A DNA stretch of 64,000 bases from a virus: positions 62,001 through 126,000 of the IMG/VR virus record IMGVR_UViG_3300005542_000007; one strand, given 5' to 3'. The notes beneath the pieces are model-generated. The model was not told where the DNA came from, searched no databases, and worked only from the letters and a program-made list of their open reading frames with translations. Below are positions 44,172 to 51,156 of the stretch, piece after piece; the stretch's first letter is position 1, and every line of letters begins with the position of its first letter. Position numbers and translations under genes: made by a program.

Positions 44172-44333
44172 GTGGAAGAAAAGCTCTGCGAATTCTGCAA
44201 GCATAAAGCAAGTGATCACATCCTGGCGAATGCTGGTGCTTGTGGTGATGCAGAATGTTGCGGAAGTGAATACGAATTTTGCTATGAATGTGGAGAACGT
44301 TGCAGTGGCTTTGATTTAAAGTGGAGGTATTGA
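44172..44333 (+). CDS. Cys-rich small protein, divergent zinc-tag relative
   Basis: 53 residues, GTG start. CEFCKHKASDH resembles the family CxCGHxxxxH knuckle; eight Cys in all (CGDAECC, CYECGERC). It ends SGFDLKWRY: the GFxLD part is kept but the NLxYIE...LV tail is missing, perhaps a truncated member. No RBS precedes the GTG, which abuts a strong promoter. Confidence 0.6.
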   Translation: MEEKLCEFCKHKASDHILANAGACGDAECCGSEYEFCYECGERCSGFDLKWRY

Positions 44334-44335
44334 AA

Positions 44336-44509
44336 ATGAATCAGAAAGAAGCTTTGAAAAGAGTTATGGCTTTGGTAGAACACGAGGATCGAAAAGAAGT
44401 ACTCTTTCTTCTAAAAAGATGCCGTAAGCATCTTGTGAAACAATGGGGAGAAGATGATGGATTTATCCAACGGCTTGATACAGCTATCGCGCAAATGGAG
44501 GGAAAATAG
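44336..44509 (+). CDS. Small helical protein
   Basis: 57 residues from ATG 44336, with GTGGAGGT as RBS 8 bases upstream. Two amphipathic helices (EALKRVMALVEHEDRKEVLF, then LKRCRKHLVKQWG). It resembles small phage regulators or inhibitors but has no recognised family. Confidence 0.5.
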   Translation: MNQKEALKRVMALVEHEDRKEVLFLLKRCRKHLVKQWGEDDGFIQRLDTAIAQMEGK

Positions 44510-44510
44510 C

Positions 44511-44717
44511 ATGGAAAGACAATTGACCGAATTCCAAAATGCAATTATAAGCGTAGTTCATACTGAGCCCGATTATAGTTTTGTACAAGTGGAGAGAAAA
44601 GCTATTCTAAGAATGGCTCAACGAGGATTGGTAAAGCTTAAAACAAATTCGAATGGACTTACTGGAGCCACGGTTACAGCCAAAGGTGAAAAGCTTTATG
44701 GTTGGAAAGTGGCATGA
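44511..44717 (+). CDS. Small possible winged-helix protein
   Basis: 68 residues from ATG 44511, RBS GGAGGG. Helix-turn pattern RKAILRMAQRGLVKLKTN, then TGATVTAKGEKLYGW which could be a wing. A DNA-binding regulatory role is plausible but unproven. ATGA overlap with the next gene. Confidence 0.5.
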   Translation: MERQLTEFQNAIISVVHTEPDYSFVQVERKAILRMAQRGLVKLKTNSNGLTGATVTAKGEKLYGWKVA

Positions 44718-44851
44718 ATATTCCTATTATTTCCAAATGGTTGAAGTCTCGTGAGAATAAAAAAGTTGTTGCGGCTTTCCTTAAATTGGAAATGAGAAAA
44801 GCTAGGATCATTGATTATAAAAGAAAATACAATATTAAAGATCCCAAATGA
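44714..44851 (+). CDS. Small basic protein
   Basis: 45 residues, coupled at both ends (ATGA at 44714 and 44848). Lys/Arg-rich helix (KLEMRKARIIDYKRKYNI). Function unknown; the tight double coupling is the main support that it is expressed. Confidence 0.5.
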   Translation: MNIPIISKWLKSRENKKVVAAFLKLEMRKARIIDYKRKYNIKDPK

Positions 44852-45828
44852 ACAAAATCCTCGAAGTTAAATTTGGCAGTCACCTCTATGGAACGGATAC
44901 CCCCGAAAGCGATCTCGATTTTAAAGGTATTTATTTACCAGACGCTCATCAAATTGTTTTGGGCAGAGCCAGTAAGAATGTCAGCACAAGCCGTTCAAAG
45001 CAAGAGTTTGAGAAGAATAGTAAAGATGATGTAGACCGAGAAACTTTCAGTCTCAAGGAATATTTGAAGCTCCTTTGTGAGGGACAAACTGTTGCTCTGG
45101 ACATGCTTTTCTCTCCCGAATCCTTTCATGTATTTAAAGGGGAAAATACTTACGTTTTGTTTCAATACATTTATCAGAATAAAGATAAAATCCTTTCCAA
45201 AGGTATTTTGAGTTTTGTCGGATACGCACAAAAACAAGCTTCGAAATACGGTATTAAAGGTTCTCGTGTTCGAGCAGTGAAAGATACAATTGAGTTTTTG
45301 AATGGCATTAAAGACGAGCAATCGCTGTTGAAAGAGATTCGAGTAGTACTAGATTCTTTTGTTGCCAGGGGCGATGAGTTCATCAAATACGTTGAGATGA
45401 CAGATCCCAACAATGTTCTGGTTACTTATTTTGAAGTGTGTAACCGTAAATTTCAAATGACGAACTCTGTTAAATATGTGTTGTCCATCCTAAATAGAAT
45501 TTACAATGAATATGGACAACGGGCAAAGTTGGCTGAAGTTAACGATGGGATTGATTGGAAGGCGCTGAGTCATGCCGTGCGCGTAAATTTTGAAGGACAG
45601 GAATTGTTAAAGACTGGGTTCATTACTTTTCCCTGCCCGGAGAGAAAGCTCCTTCTGGATATCAAAACAGGCAAGGTACCGTATAAAGAAGTAGAGGTAT
45701 TAATTGAGACTGGATTGCAGGATTTAGAAACAGCACAGAAAGCTTCTAAGCTGCCAGAGAAGCCCGATTTGGAATGGGCTGATAATTTCTTATACGATGT
45801 TTACAGCGATATTGTGAAACGAGGATAA
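44848..45828 (+). CDS. RlaP-like nucleotidyltransferase
   Basis: 326 residues. The polymerase-beta-superfamily signature GSHLYGTDTPESDLDFKG (residues 10-27) supplies the two catalytic Asp (D22, D24) and the GS motif. The rest is helical and matches the layout of RlaP-type enzymes found in phages and bacteria near RNA-repair genes. It transfers nucleotides to an unknown acceptor, possibly tRNA or RNA ends; a tRNA cluster is 3 kb upstream. Confidence 0.7.
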   Translation: MNKILEVKFGSHLYGTDTPESDLDFKGIYLPDAHQIVLGRASKNVSTSRSKQEFEKNSKDDVDRETFSLKEYLKLLCEGQTVALDMLFSPESFHVFKGENTYVLFQYIYQNKDKILSKGILSFVGYAQKQASKYGIKGSRVRAVKDTIEFLNGIKDEQSLLKEIRVVLDSFVARGDEFIKYVEMTDPNNVLVTYFEVCNRKFQMTNSVKYVLSILNRIYNEYGQRAKLAEVNDGIDWKALSHAVRVNFEGQELLKTGFITFPCPERKLLLDIKTGKVPYKEVEVLIETGLQDLETAQKASKLPEKPDLEWADNFLYDVYSDIVKRG

Positions 45829-45831
45829 AGA

Positions 45832-46155
45832 ATGAATACAATAACACGTCAAGAAGCTACAGAAGAGCAACTAGAAGAAATTCATCACCATATTCACGCT
45901 TACATGGATTCTCTCGCAGAGTGTTTAGAGGGCGTTGATGTCGCAGGTATCCCGGTGGCTGACGGCATTAAAATGATCCTGGGAGTGGGGGTGAAGGCAG
46001 GGGCTTTGGGTAAGTTTGAGAACTTAAATATTACGGATTCTGAGGTGTCTTTTGACGCTTGGATCAGAATTGGAATGAACAATCCTGGGCTTTATTACAA
46101 GTTAAAAACAGTCATAAATATAGACGAAAAACGAGCTAGTGTAATTGAGTATTAA
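45832..46155 (+). CDS. Hypothetical protein
   Basis: 107 residues. Acidic helix at the N-terminus (EEQLEEIHHHIHAYMDSLAE), then a beta-rich half (DAWIRIGMNNPGLYYKLKTV). No family recognised. A promoter follows. Confidence 0.5.
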   Translation: MNTITRQEATEEQLEEIHHHIHAYMDSLAECLEGVDVAGIPVADGIKMILGVGVKAGALGKFENLNITDSEVSFDAWIRIGMNNPGLYYKLKTVINIDEKRASVIEY

Positions 46156-46163
46156 AATAACCC

Positions 46164-46192
46164 TTGACAAACGTAAAATTATCTGCTAAACT
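46164..46192 (+). promoter_or_regulatory. Sigma70-like promoter
   Basis: TTGACA 46164-46169, 17-bp spacer, TAAACT 46187-46192. TAGGAGGGA provides an RBS for ATG 46212. Confidence 0.75.
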
Positions 46193-46211
46193 ATACTAGG
46201 AGGGAATGAAA

Positions 46212-46361
46212 ATGGACTACAGAAATCTGAAAATTCTTCTGCTTGGAATATTGCTTGGAGCGATGCTCTTAGCAGGTGGGATGGTATTCAACGCGCTATC
46301 GAATATGTTCCACAATCTTCAAGTTAAATACACTGAACAAGGAGTGCTTTTAAAACTATGA
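46212..46361 (+). CDS. Small single-pass membrane protein
   Basis: 49 residues, too small for a routine ORF cut-off, with its own promoter and RBS. Segment ILLLGILLGAMLLAGGMVF is a clear transmembrane helix with a basic N-terminus, so the C-terminus is probably periplasmic or extracellular. ATGA overlap with the next gene. May be an envelope effector; unknown. Confidence 0.65.
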   Translation: MDYRNLKILLLGILLGAMLLAGGMVFNALSNMFHNLQVKYTEQGVLLKL

Positions 46362-46573
46362 GTTTACTAAAATGTGTGCATTGTAAAGTGTTTTTAATTC
46401 ACAGTCAAGATGAGCTTAAAAGGCATGAAGCTAAATATCACGATTACCAAGTTTCTAATTATGAGCCGCACCATCATCGTCCTTTGAGCAAAGAAGAATT
46501 CAAAGCGATTGTGGTTCGTGGAGAAGAGAAGTTTAAACACGCTATTATTACAACGCCTGATTTAGTAAAGTAG
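46358..46573 (+). CDS. Small C2H2 zinc-finger protein
   Basis: 71 residues. CVHCKVFLIHSQDELKRHEAKYH is a C2H2-type finger (CxxC, x12, HxxxxH). Basic C-terminus follows. Such fingers in phages are usually DNA-binding or adaptor proteins. Coupled to the membrane protein gene. Confidence 0.65.
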   Translation: MSLLKCVHCKVFLIHSQDELKRHEAKYHDYQVSNYEPHHHRPLSKEEFKAIVVRGEEKFKHAIITTPDLVK

Positions 46574-46624
46574 TAGATGTACTGGCTAAGGCCAGCAATG
46601 ACAACACGAAAGGAAGAAATTAAC

Positions 46625-47932
46625 ATGAAGAAGCTACTAGTTACAATCGCTTTGGTTATGAGTGTTGCCACTCTAGGCCGAACAGCGAACGTCACAGATA
46701 CAGGTCCAGGAACAACGGGAGATGTTCTTTACTTCACAGGTCAGGCGGGAAATGATCAAGGAACTTGGAGCAACTTGCCAAGTTTGGTTCAAACTATCAT
46801 CAACAACAACACTGTTGTTCCTGCCACAGTCGGTACGAGCCTTAACAGCAGTGCAGTGAGTACAGTTGGTAACGTTGATATTACTGGTTCAGGAATCACC
46901 CAAACAGTTACAGGTTCTGGAGCAACAGGAACGTCAAGTTATAACTTCAACAACTTGTCAACTACTGAAGGACAGACGAACGCGACCAACATCAGCAATC
47001 TGTCAAGCACTGTTGGTGGAAATACAACTCAAATCAACCAGAATACTTCGGACATCAGCAACATTCAGAACTTGTCCGATAATAGTCTGTTGACGCAGAC
47101 CGTTAATAACCACACGAGCCAAATCAGCACGTTGAATTCAAATGTTGCGTCAATTAACAACATGAGTGATCCAACCACGGTTCTCAATCAAACGGTGAAT
47201 GGCAATACGGCTGGTATTTCTGCTATTAATAACATGTCTGACCCAAGCACGGTCTTGAATCAGACTGTTAATGGAAACACGACGGCAATTGCAAATGAAA
47301 CAACTCGTGCCACTGGCGCGGAAACTACCTTGTCGAATGGTTTGTCAAATGAGGCCGCTACACGAGCTTCTGCTGATACAACCCTTCAAAACAACATTAA
47401 CAATGAAGCTACGACCCGCGCTTCTGCGGATCAGGCGTTGCAGAACCAAATCAACAACGTTAATGCTCAGGCGCAAGACAATACAAACCGCATTGATCGT
47501 TTGGAGCAAACAAAATACCTGTTGGAGCCTACCGTTCGACTTTACGACGATAAGCATTTCCAGGTTCAGGCGTTTGATTCTTACGATGTTCGCCACTCGA
47601 TGAACTTTGCGGCTGGCTTGCGGGTTATGTTCAAGGTTGGTCCTTCCTATGAAGAGAAGCTACTTAAGAAGACCAATCCTGAGATTGCTCGTCTGCTGTC
47701 GGCTAACGTTAATCACGATATTGTGGAACGTGATGAAATTCGCAAACAGCTTGCTGAGGATCGTGCTCTTATCGCAGAACAATCTGCATTGCTTAAGCAA
47801 TTGAGTGCAAAGGGTGACAACGTGGTTCTGAATGCCTCTGCCCCATCGAAGGCTGAAGCTAAGTTTGTGAATGGTGGAGATGATGATCTTCTGAAGGCCA
47901 TGGAAGACCGTAACGAGAAGTTTGGAAAGTAA
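46625..47932 (+). CDS. Secreted stalk protein, YadA-like composition
   Basis: 436 residues from ATG 46625 (RBS GGAAG), with signal peptide KKLLVTIALVMSVATLGRTA. Residues about 120-260 are a repetitive Asn/Ser/Thr stalk (NNMSDPTTVLNQTVNGNTA twice; NETTRATGAETT; NNINNEATTRASADQAL) like trimeric autotransporter stalks. A distal unit (TVRLYDDKHFQVQAFDSYD, then LRVMFKVGPSYEEKLL) recurs in the gene at 48012. Helical tail to the end. It looks more GC-rich than its neighbours. Probably displayed on the infected cell. Confidence 0.65.
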   Translation: MKKLLVTIALVMSVATLGRTANVTDTGPGTTGDVLYFTGQAGNDQGTWSNLPSLVQTIINNNTVVPATVGTSLNSSAVSTVGNVDITGSGITQTVTGSGATGTSSYNFNNLSTTEGQTNATNISNLSSTVGGNTTQINQNTSDISNIQNLSDNSLLTQTVNNHTSQISTLNSNVASINNMSDPTTVLNQTVNGNTAGISAINNMSDPSTVLNQTVNGNTTAIANETTRATGAETTLSNGLSNEAATRASADTTLQNNINNEATTRASADQALQNQINNVNAQAQDNTNRIDRLEQTKYLLEPTVRLYDDKHFQVQAFDSYDVRHSMNFAAGLRVMFKVGPSYEEKLLKKTNPEIARLLSANVNHDIVERDEIRKQLAEDRALIAEQSALLKQLSAKGDNVVLNASAPSKAEAKFVNGGDDDLLKAMEDRNEKFGK

Positions 47933-47949
47933 TTAAAGCTAAACTGTAA

Positions 47950-47972
47950 AGCCCTGAGAAATCGGGGCTTTC
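47950..47972 (+). terminator. Rho-independent terminator
   Basis: AGCCCTGA pairs with TCGGGGCT (one G-U) around a GAAA tetraloop, followed by TTTC. Located 17 bases after the stalk gene stop. Confidence 0.75.
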
Positions 47973-48011
47973 AGTGTAGTTTTAAATAAAGACACGAAAG
48001 GATAAGAATAA

Positions 48012-48524
48012 ATGAACAAGAAAACAGTAATGGCCATTCTGTTTACAAGTTTATTTGTTGCTTCTTTGGCTTCTGCCAATTGCGGCAGCAATGGTAATGG
48101 AAACGGAAACGGTTGTGGTGGTAGTACAGGTTCTGGATCACAAGGTCCCGCAGGTCCTCAAGGACCGCAGGGAAATTCTGGAAGCAACGGAACTAATGGT
48201 GCAAATGGTTTAAACGGAGTGGCTGGAGCAAATGGAACTAACGGAATAAATGGCATTAACGGAGTTGATGCTGTAAATCAATCTCGCCTACTTGGTGAGT
48301 TGGACCTTCGAATCTGGGATACAAAGCGCACGTCTTTCTATGCCTTTGATTCTTATGGGTTCGATGACGCTCCTGGACACGATGTATTATTGGATGGCCG
48401 TAATGCCTTTTATGGCGCTAAGTTTGTTGTTAAGCTTGGCTCCTCATATGAGGAACGAATGTTGGATAAGCAAGCGGCTCAGATTAAGGCGCTTGAAGCA
48501 GCCCTAGAAAAGTTGTCCAAGTAG
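48012..48524 (+). CDS. Secreted collagen-like protein
   Basis: 170 residues with signal peptide VMAILFTSLFVASLASANC and Gly-X-Y and Asn-Gly runs (GPAGPQGPQGNSGSNGTNG). The C-terminal 75 residues match the end of the 46625 protein: FYAFDSYGF, then FVVKLGSSYEERMLDK against FKVGPSYEEKLLKK. So two adjacent secreted proteins share a terminal domain with different stalks. AAAGGATAAGAATAA is the RBS. Confidence 0.7.
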   Translation: MNKKTVMAILFTSLFVASLASANCGSNGNGNGNGCGGSTGSGSQGPAGPQGPQGNSGSNGTNGANGLNGVAGANGTNGINGINGVDAVNQSRLLGELDLRIWDTKRTSFYAFDSYGFDDAPGHDVLLDGRNAFYGAKFVVKLGSSYEERMLDKQAAQIKALEAALEKLSK

Positions 48525-48593
48525 ACTTTCCTCCGTTCCTGGGGTGCTTCCTCCCCGATGGTGGTTAGCATCGAGCGGGAACGGGGATGAAGT
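48525..48593 (+). ncRNA. Predicted three-way-junction structured RNA
   Basis: Outer stem ACTT...CCTCCGTTCC pairs with GGAACGGGG...AAGT. Two internal hairpins are GGGG-TGCTTCCT-CCCC and GATG-GTGGTTAG-CATC. It starts one base after the stop of the 48012 gene and has no U tract, so it is not a standard terminator. It is far more GC-rich than the flanks. Confidence 0.5.
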
Positions 48594-48614
48594 CTTAAAA
48601 TAGAAAGGAATAAA

Positions 48615-48752
48615 ATGGAAATTATAAGAGATTACGAAGAAGTATTGAGTATGGCGATGCCACATCCAATGGAATCAGTTATGGGACGATTGGTTACAAA
48701 AGGAATTGTTCCTGAAGAAGCCGCCCGAAGATTCTTGTTGGAAACGAAATGA
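48615..48752 (+). CDS. Small hypothetical protein
   Basis: 45 residues, RBS AAAGGAATAAA, ATGA overlap with the next gene. Contains SMAMPHPMESVMGRLVTKGI. No known family. Confidence 0.55.
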   Translation: MEIIRDYEEVLSMAMPHPMESVMGRLVTKGIVPEEAARRFLLETK

Positions 48753-49012
48753 AAATCCTTCCCCTCTTGTTCTTGAGTAGTACGGTGCTTGCCTACGACC
48801 AGCCAAGGGTTGAAGATCCACATACCGTACTGTCAAAGCTCGACCACATCATTTCTTTGAAAAACACCAACGTCAGCTTGCGCGGAGTAAATGATGTGAA
48901 CCTAACCCACAAGCTTGTTGGGTCTTCTCGATTGAATTTTGAAGGATACGGCAGGTACAATTTAACACGGCATGATTCTGAAAGTGGCGTACACTTCAAA
49001 TTCAAATGGTAA
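48749..49012 (+). CDS. Small secreted protein
   Basis: 87 residues with signal peptide LPLLFLSSTVLAYDQ. The mature part ends in a strand-rich GYGRYNLTRHDSESGVHFKF segment that looks like outer-membrane-type beta-strands, similar in flavour to the ends of the two secreted proteins upstream. Possibly a third member of a surface cluster. Unknown function. Confidence 0.55.
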   Translation: MKILPLLFLSSTVLAYDQPRVEDPHTVLSKLDHIISLKNTNVSLRGVNDVNLTHKLVGSSRLNFEGYGRYNLTRHDSESGVHFKFKW

Positions 49013-49239
49013 AATTAGCAATACATCGAGGCAGCAAATTTGTAGCCAAAAACACCTTCTTCGAAAATGTCGATCAAGTTGTTATTTTTGAGGGAATACA
49101 AAAGACAGGATTTGCTGATTTTCCAGATTTCCCAATCTACACTCTCACAAGGAAAGTAGATAGTCACCCAGAAGGAAGTACCATCTCTCGCATGGAATTA
49201 AAGAAGTATGGGTACGTTTTGCCAGAAGAGGCTCCTTAG
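49006..49239 (+). CDS. Hypothetical protein
   Basis: 77 residues starting inside the end of the secreted protein gene. Mixed composition (VVIFEGIQKTGFADFPDFPI). Unknown function. Confidence 0.45.
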   Translation: MVKLAIHRGSKFVAKNTFFENVDQVVIFEGIQKTGFADFPDFPIYTLTRKVDSHPEGSTISRMELKKYGYVLPEEAP

Positions 49240-49240
49240 A

Positions 49241-49555
49241 GTGGAACCCAAAATTGTTAATTTGATTTGTCCTAAGTGCCGTCTGACCTGGATGTGCAAA
49301 AATGGTAGTGATAAATTTTACTTTTGTTACGCCTGTTCGTTTATTTTATTCGATAAGCAGGTTGAAGGCGGCTTGACAAACAACAAAGGGTCTGGTATAA
49401 TGAAATGTATGAGAACCAAACTATACAATTTTTTCAATAGCCCTTGGGTTGCCTTCCCATTGATGATCCTTCTTGTGGCCGCACTTTTTGTTGTAGCAAT
49501 AAAATGTCAGTCCTGGCATTTCCTAAAACTTTCATGTTTGGAGAGAGCGTTATGA
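49241..49555 (+). CDS. Zinc ribbon-membrane fusion, or two overlapping genes
   Basis: 104 residues, GTG start just after the previous stop. CPKCRLTWMCKNG and CYAC form a zinc ribbon in the first 45 residues; the last 48 (from ATG 49409) have a transmembrane helix FPLMILLVAALFVVAI. A perfect sigma70 promoter (49373-49401) lies in the middle of the frame with its -10 seven bases before ATG 49409. So the membrane half may be a separately expressed leaderless protein, or this may be one two-domain protein. Confidence 0.5.
   Translation: MEPKIVNLICPKCRLTWMCKNGSDKFYFCYACSFILFDKQVEGGLTNNKGSGIMKCMRTKLYNFFNSPWVAFPLMILLVAALFVVAIKCQSWHFLKLSCLERAL
49373..49401 (+). promoter_or_regulatory. Perfect sigma70 promoter inside the 49241 frame
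   Basis: TTGACA 49373-49378, 17-bp spacer, TATAAT 49396-49401. Confidence 0.75.
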
Positions 49556-49632
49556 AACACGTTAATAAACGAGCTTTGGTTTTGGCGTTGTTAGATTTGA
49601 TTGCAGTTATTCTTTTGCTTTTGGTGAGGTAA
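49552..49632 (+). CDS. Tiny membrane peptide
   Basis: 26 residues (MKHVNKRALVLALLDLIAVI...). GGAGAGAGCGTT before the ATG is a good RBS and the ATGA overlap couples it to the previous gene. Single hydrophobic helix; could be a membrane effector. Kept because the signals are strong despite its size. Confidence 0.45.
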   Translation: MKHVNKRALVLALLDLIAVILLLLVR

Positions 49633-49636
49633 CGGT

Positions 49637-49771
49637 ATGGAAAATAACGGCCACAAATACAAGCACCATTGCAAGGCACAAGCTGGGAATTGTCCTTGGT
49701 GTACCAAATGTGAGAATTGTGGAGAGATTTGGATTAACTGTTCGTATAAAGAATGTTTAAAAAAAGGATAA
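49637..49771 (+). CDS. Small Cys-rich zinc protein
   Basis: 44 residues. CPWCTKCENCGEIWINC gives dense Cys pairs; His-rich start GHKYKHHC. Different from the zinc-tag family: it has no DNLxYIE tail. GAGGTAACGGT precedes the ATG. Confidence 0.5.
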   Translation: MENNGHKYKHHCKAQAGNCPWCTKCENCGEIWINCSYKECLKKG

Positions 49772-49775
49772 TTAA

Positions 49776-50180
49776 ATGGCTTCAAAAGAATATATGCGTA
49801 ATTGGTACTTAAAAAATAGGGAAAGAAATTTGGAGAAGGCCAAAATTTATCGTCAATCTTATCCAGGGGCTCAACGAATGAGAGAAAAACGTTTACGTGG
49901 GCAGACATTTATAAATGAAGCAAAAAATAAACCTTGTATGGATTGTGGTGTTCGTTATGCTTCTTGGATAATGCAGTTTGACCACAGAGATCCAACACAA
50001 AAGAGATTTACAATTTCATCTTCTACTTCCCGTTCCTTTGTAGATTTACAAATTGAAATGGATAAATGCGATGTTGTATGTGCTAATTGTCATGCAGAAA
50101 GAACGCATAAATTAGGTAAATTGTTTAGACCAGGAAGACCAGTCGCGGAACGGAAATATACTAAAAGGAGTCCAAAGTGA
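49776..50180 (+). CDS. HNH homing endonuclease
   Basis: 134 residues. CMDCGVRYASWIMQFDHRDP and CANCHAERTHKLG are the Cys pairs and HNH core. The basic N-terminus (YMRNWYLKNRERNLEKA) resembles the repeat region of the 23891 endonuclease. It sits just before clpP-like and is probably a mobile free-standing nuclease. RBS AAAGGATAATTAA. ATGA-type overlap (GTGA) with the next gene. Confidence 0.75.
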   Translation: MASKEYMRNWYLKNRERNLEKAKIYRQSYPGAQRMREKRLRGQTFINEAKNKPCMDCGVRYASWIMQFDHRDPTQKRFTISSSTSRSFVDLQIEMDKCDVVCANCHAERTHKLGKLFRPGRPVAERKYTKRSPK

Positions 50181-50803
50181 ATATTATCCCCACTGTGGTA
50201 GAAAAAATGACCGGAGCGGGGTCAATGGTTTCCTACGACCTCCTTTCCCGTTTGATGCAAGATAGAATTTTATTCGTAGGTGGCAATCACGGAGCCATAA
50301 GTTTGGACGATGCTAATATCCTAATTTCGCAGCTTCTTTATTTGGATTCGATTGACCCAGGTAAGAAAATTGAAATGTACATCAATTCTCCAGGTGGGGA
50401 GGTTTCAGCGGGCCTTGCTATTCTGGATACAATGAATCACATCCAAAGTCCTATCACGACAATCTGTTTAGGAATGGCAATGTCTTTTGGGGCTGTTCTA
50501 TTGAGTGCTGGGGAACCGGGAAAACGTTTTGCTCTTCCAAATGCCCGTATCATGATTCACCAACCATTGATTTCTGGAGGTGGGATATCGGGTCAGGCGA
50601 CTGACATTGAAATTGAAGCAAAGGAAATGACTCATTGCAAAACATCCCTTACAAAAATCCTCGCAGCCAACTGCAATCAGAAATACGAGAAGGTTTTGAA
50701 GGATTGCGAACGCAATTTTTATATGTCAGCAGAGGAAGCAAAAGAGTATGGGTTGATTGATAACGTGATTGTTCCGCACAGGAAATTGGATAAACACGTT
50801 TAG
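50177..50803 (+). CDS. ClpP-like protease with Asn in place of catalytic Asp
   Basis: 208 residues, GTG start. Clearly ClpP: IPTVVEKM, YINSPGGEVSAGLAI, GMAMSFGAVLLSAG with nucleophile S103, ARIMIHQPL with H128, and a C-terminal YMSAEEAKEYGLIDNV. The residue aligned with the Asp of bacterial ClpP (DRD-F-L) is N180 (CERNFYMSAEEA). Listeria ClpP1 also has Asn there and needs a partner for full activity. It could mix with host ClpP and retune it. No Clp ATPase gene in this window. Confidence 0.85.
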   Translation: MNIIPTVVEKMTGAGSMVSYDLLSRLMQDRILFVGGNHGAISLDDANILISQLLYLDSIDPGKKIEMYINSPGGEVSAGLAILDTMNHIQSPITTICLGMAMSFGAVLLSAGEPGKRFALPNARIMIHQPLISGGGISGQATDIEIEAKEMTHCKTSLTKILAANCNQKYEKVLKDCERNFYMSAEEAKEYGLIDNVIVPHRKLDKHV

Positions 50804-50806
50804 AAA

Positions 50807-50968
50807 ATGAGAAACAAGAAAAAAGCAAAACGGATAAAGAAAGCACCTAGGAAAAAGTTGGCGGTTAAACCAGCGGTAGATTGTGTCTGCCCTGAAAATG
50901 ATTGGGAAACTTCTGATGAACAAAGCTTCTTTGGAAGTGGCGACTTCCTTTACGATGATCTTCTTTAA
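50807..50968 (+). CDS. Small basic/acidic bipartite protein
   Basis: 53 residues, Lys/Arg-rich start (NKKKAKRIKKAPRKK), acidic end (DWETSDEQSFFGSGDFLYDD). TAATG overlap with the next zinc-tag gene. Bipartite charge suggests nucleic-acid contact plus a protein-binding tail; function unknown. Confidence 0.5.
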   Translation: MRNKKKAKRIKKAPRKKLAVKPAVDCVCPENDWETSDEQSFFGSGDFLYDDLL

Positions 50969-51156
50969 TGAAAACGTTGCGTAAACCAGCCATACCTTGC
51001 ATTTGTGGACACAGCCGGACATCTCATAAAGGTTGGGGACATTGGAAAGTATGTATGGACCCGCTTATTGATTTTGAAGAGTGTGAATGCGATAAATATG
51101 TTCCAGACAATCTCTCTTACATAGAGAAGCTTGCAAAAAAGAAAAAGCTAGTATGA
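50968..51156 (+). CDS. Zinc-tag family protein 5 (upstream of PRPP-synthetase-like gene)
   Basis: 62 residues. CICGHSRTSHKGWGHWKVC plus FEECECDKY; tail VPDNLSYIEKLAKKKKLV. Stop overlaps ATG 51153 as gtATGA. Confidence 0.75.
   Translation: MKTLRKPAIPCICGHSRTSHKGWGHWKVCMDPLIDFEECECDKYVPDNLSYIEKLAKKKKLV

Noticed and set aside
46192-46197. TATACT as an alternative -10 for the 46212 promoter
   Set aside because: It would give a 22-bp spacer from TTGACA; TAAACT at 46187-46192 gives 17 bp.
47101-47460. CRISPR-like repeats in the stalk gene
   Set aside because: Repeats are codon-based (NNMSDPxTVLNQTVNGNT) and imperfect, with no spacers; they encode protein repeats.
49444-49551. 62-residue frame from 49444 that includes the tiny membrane peptide
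   Set aside because: The upstream part runs in another frame across the 49241 gene; only ATG 49552 has an RBS and coupling.
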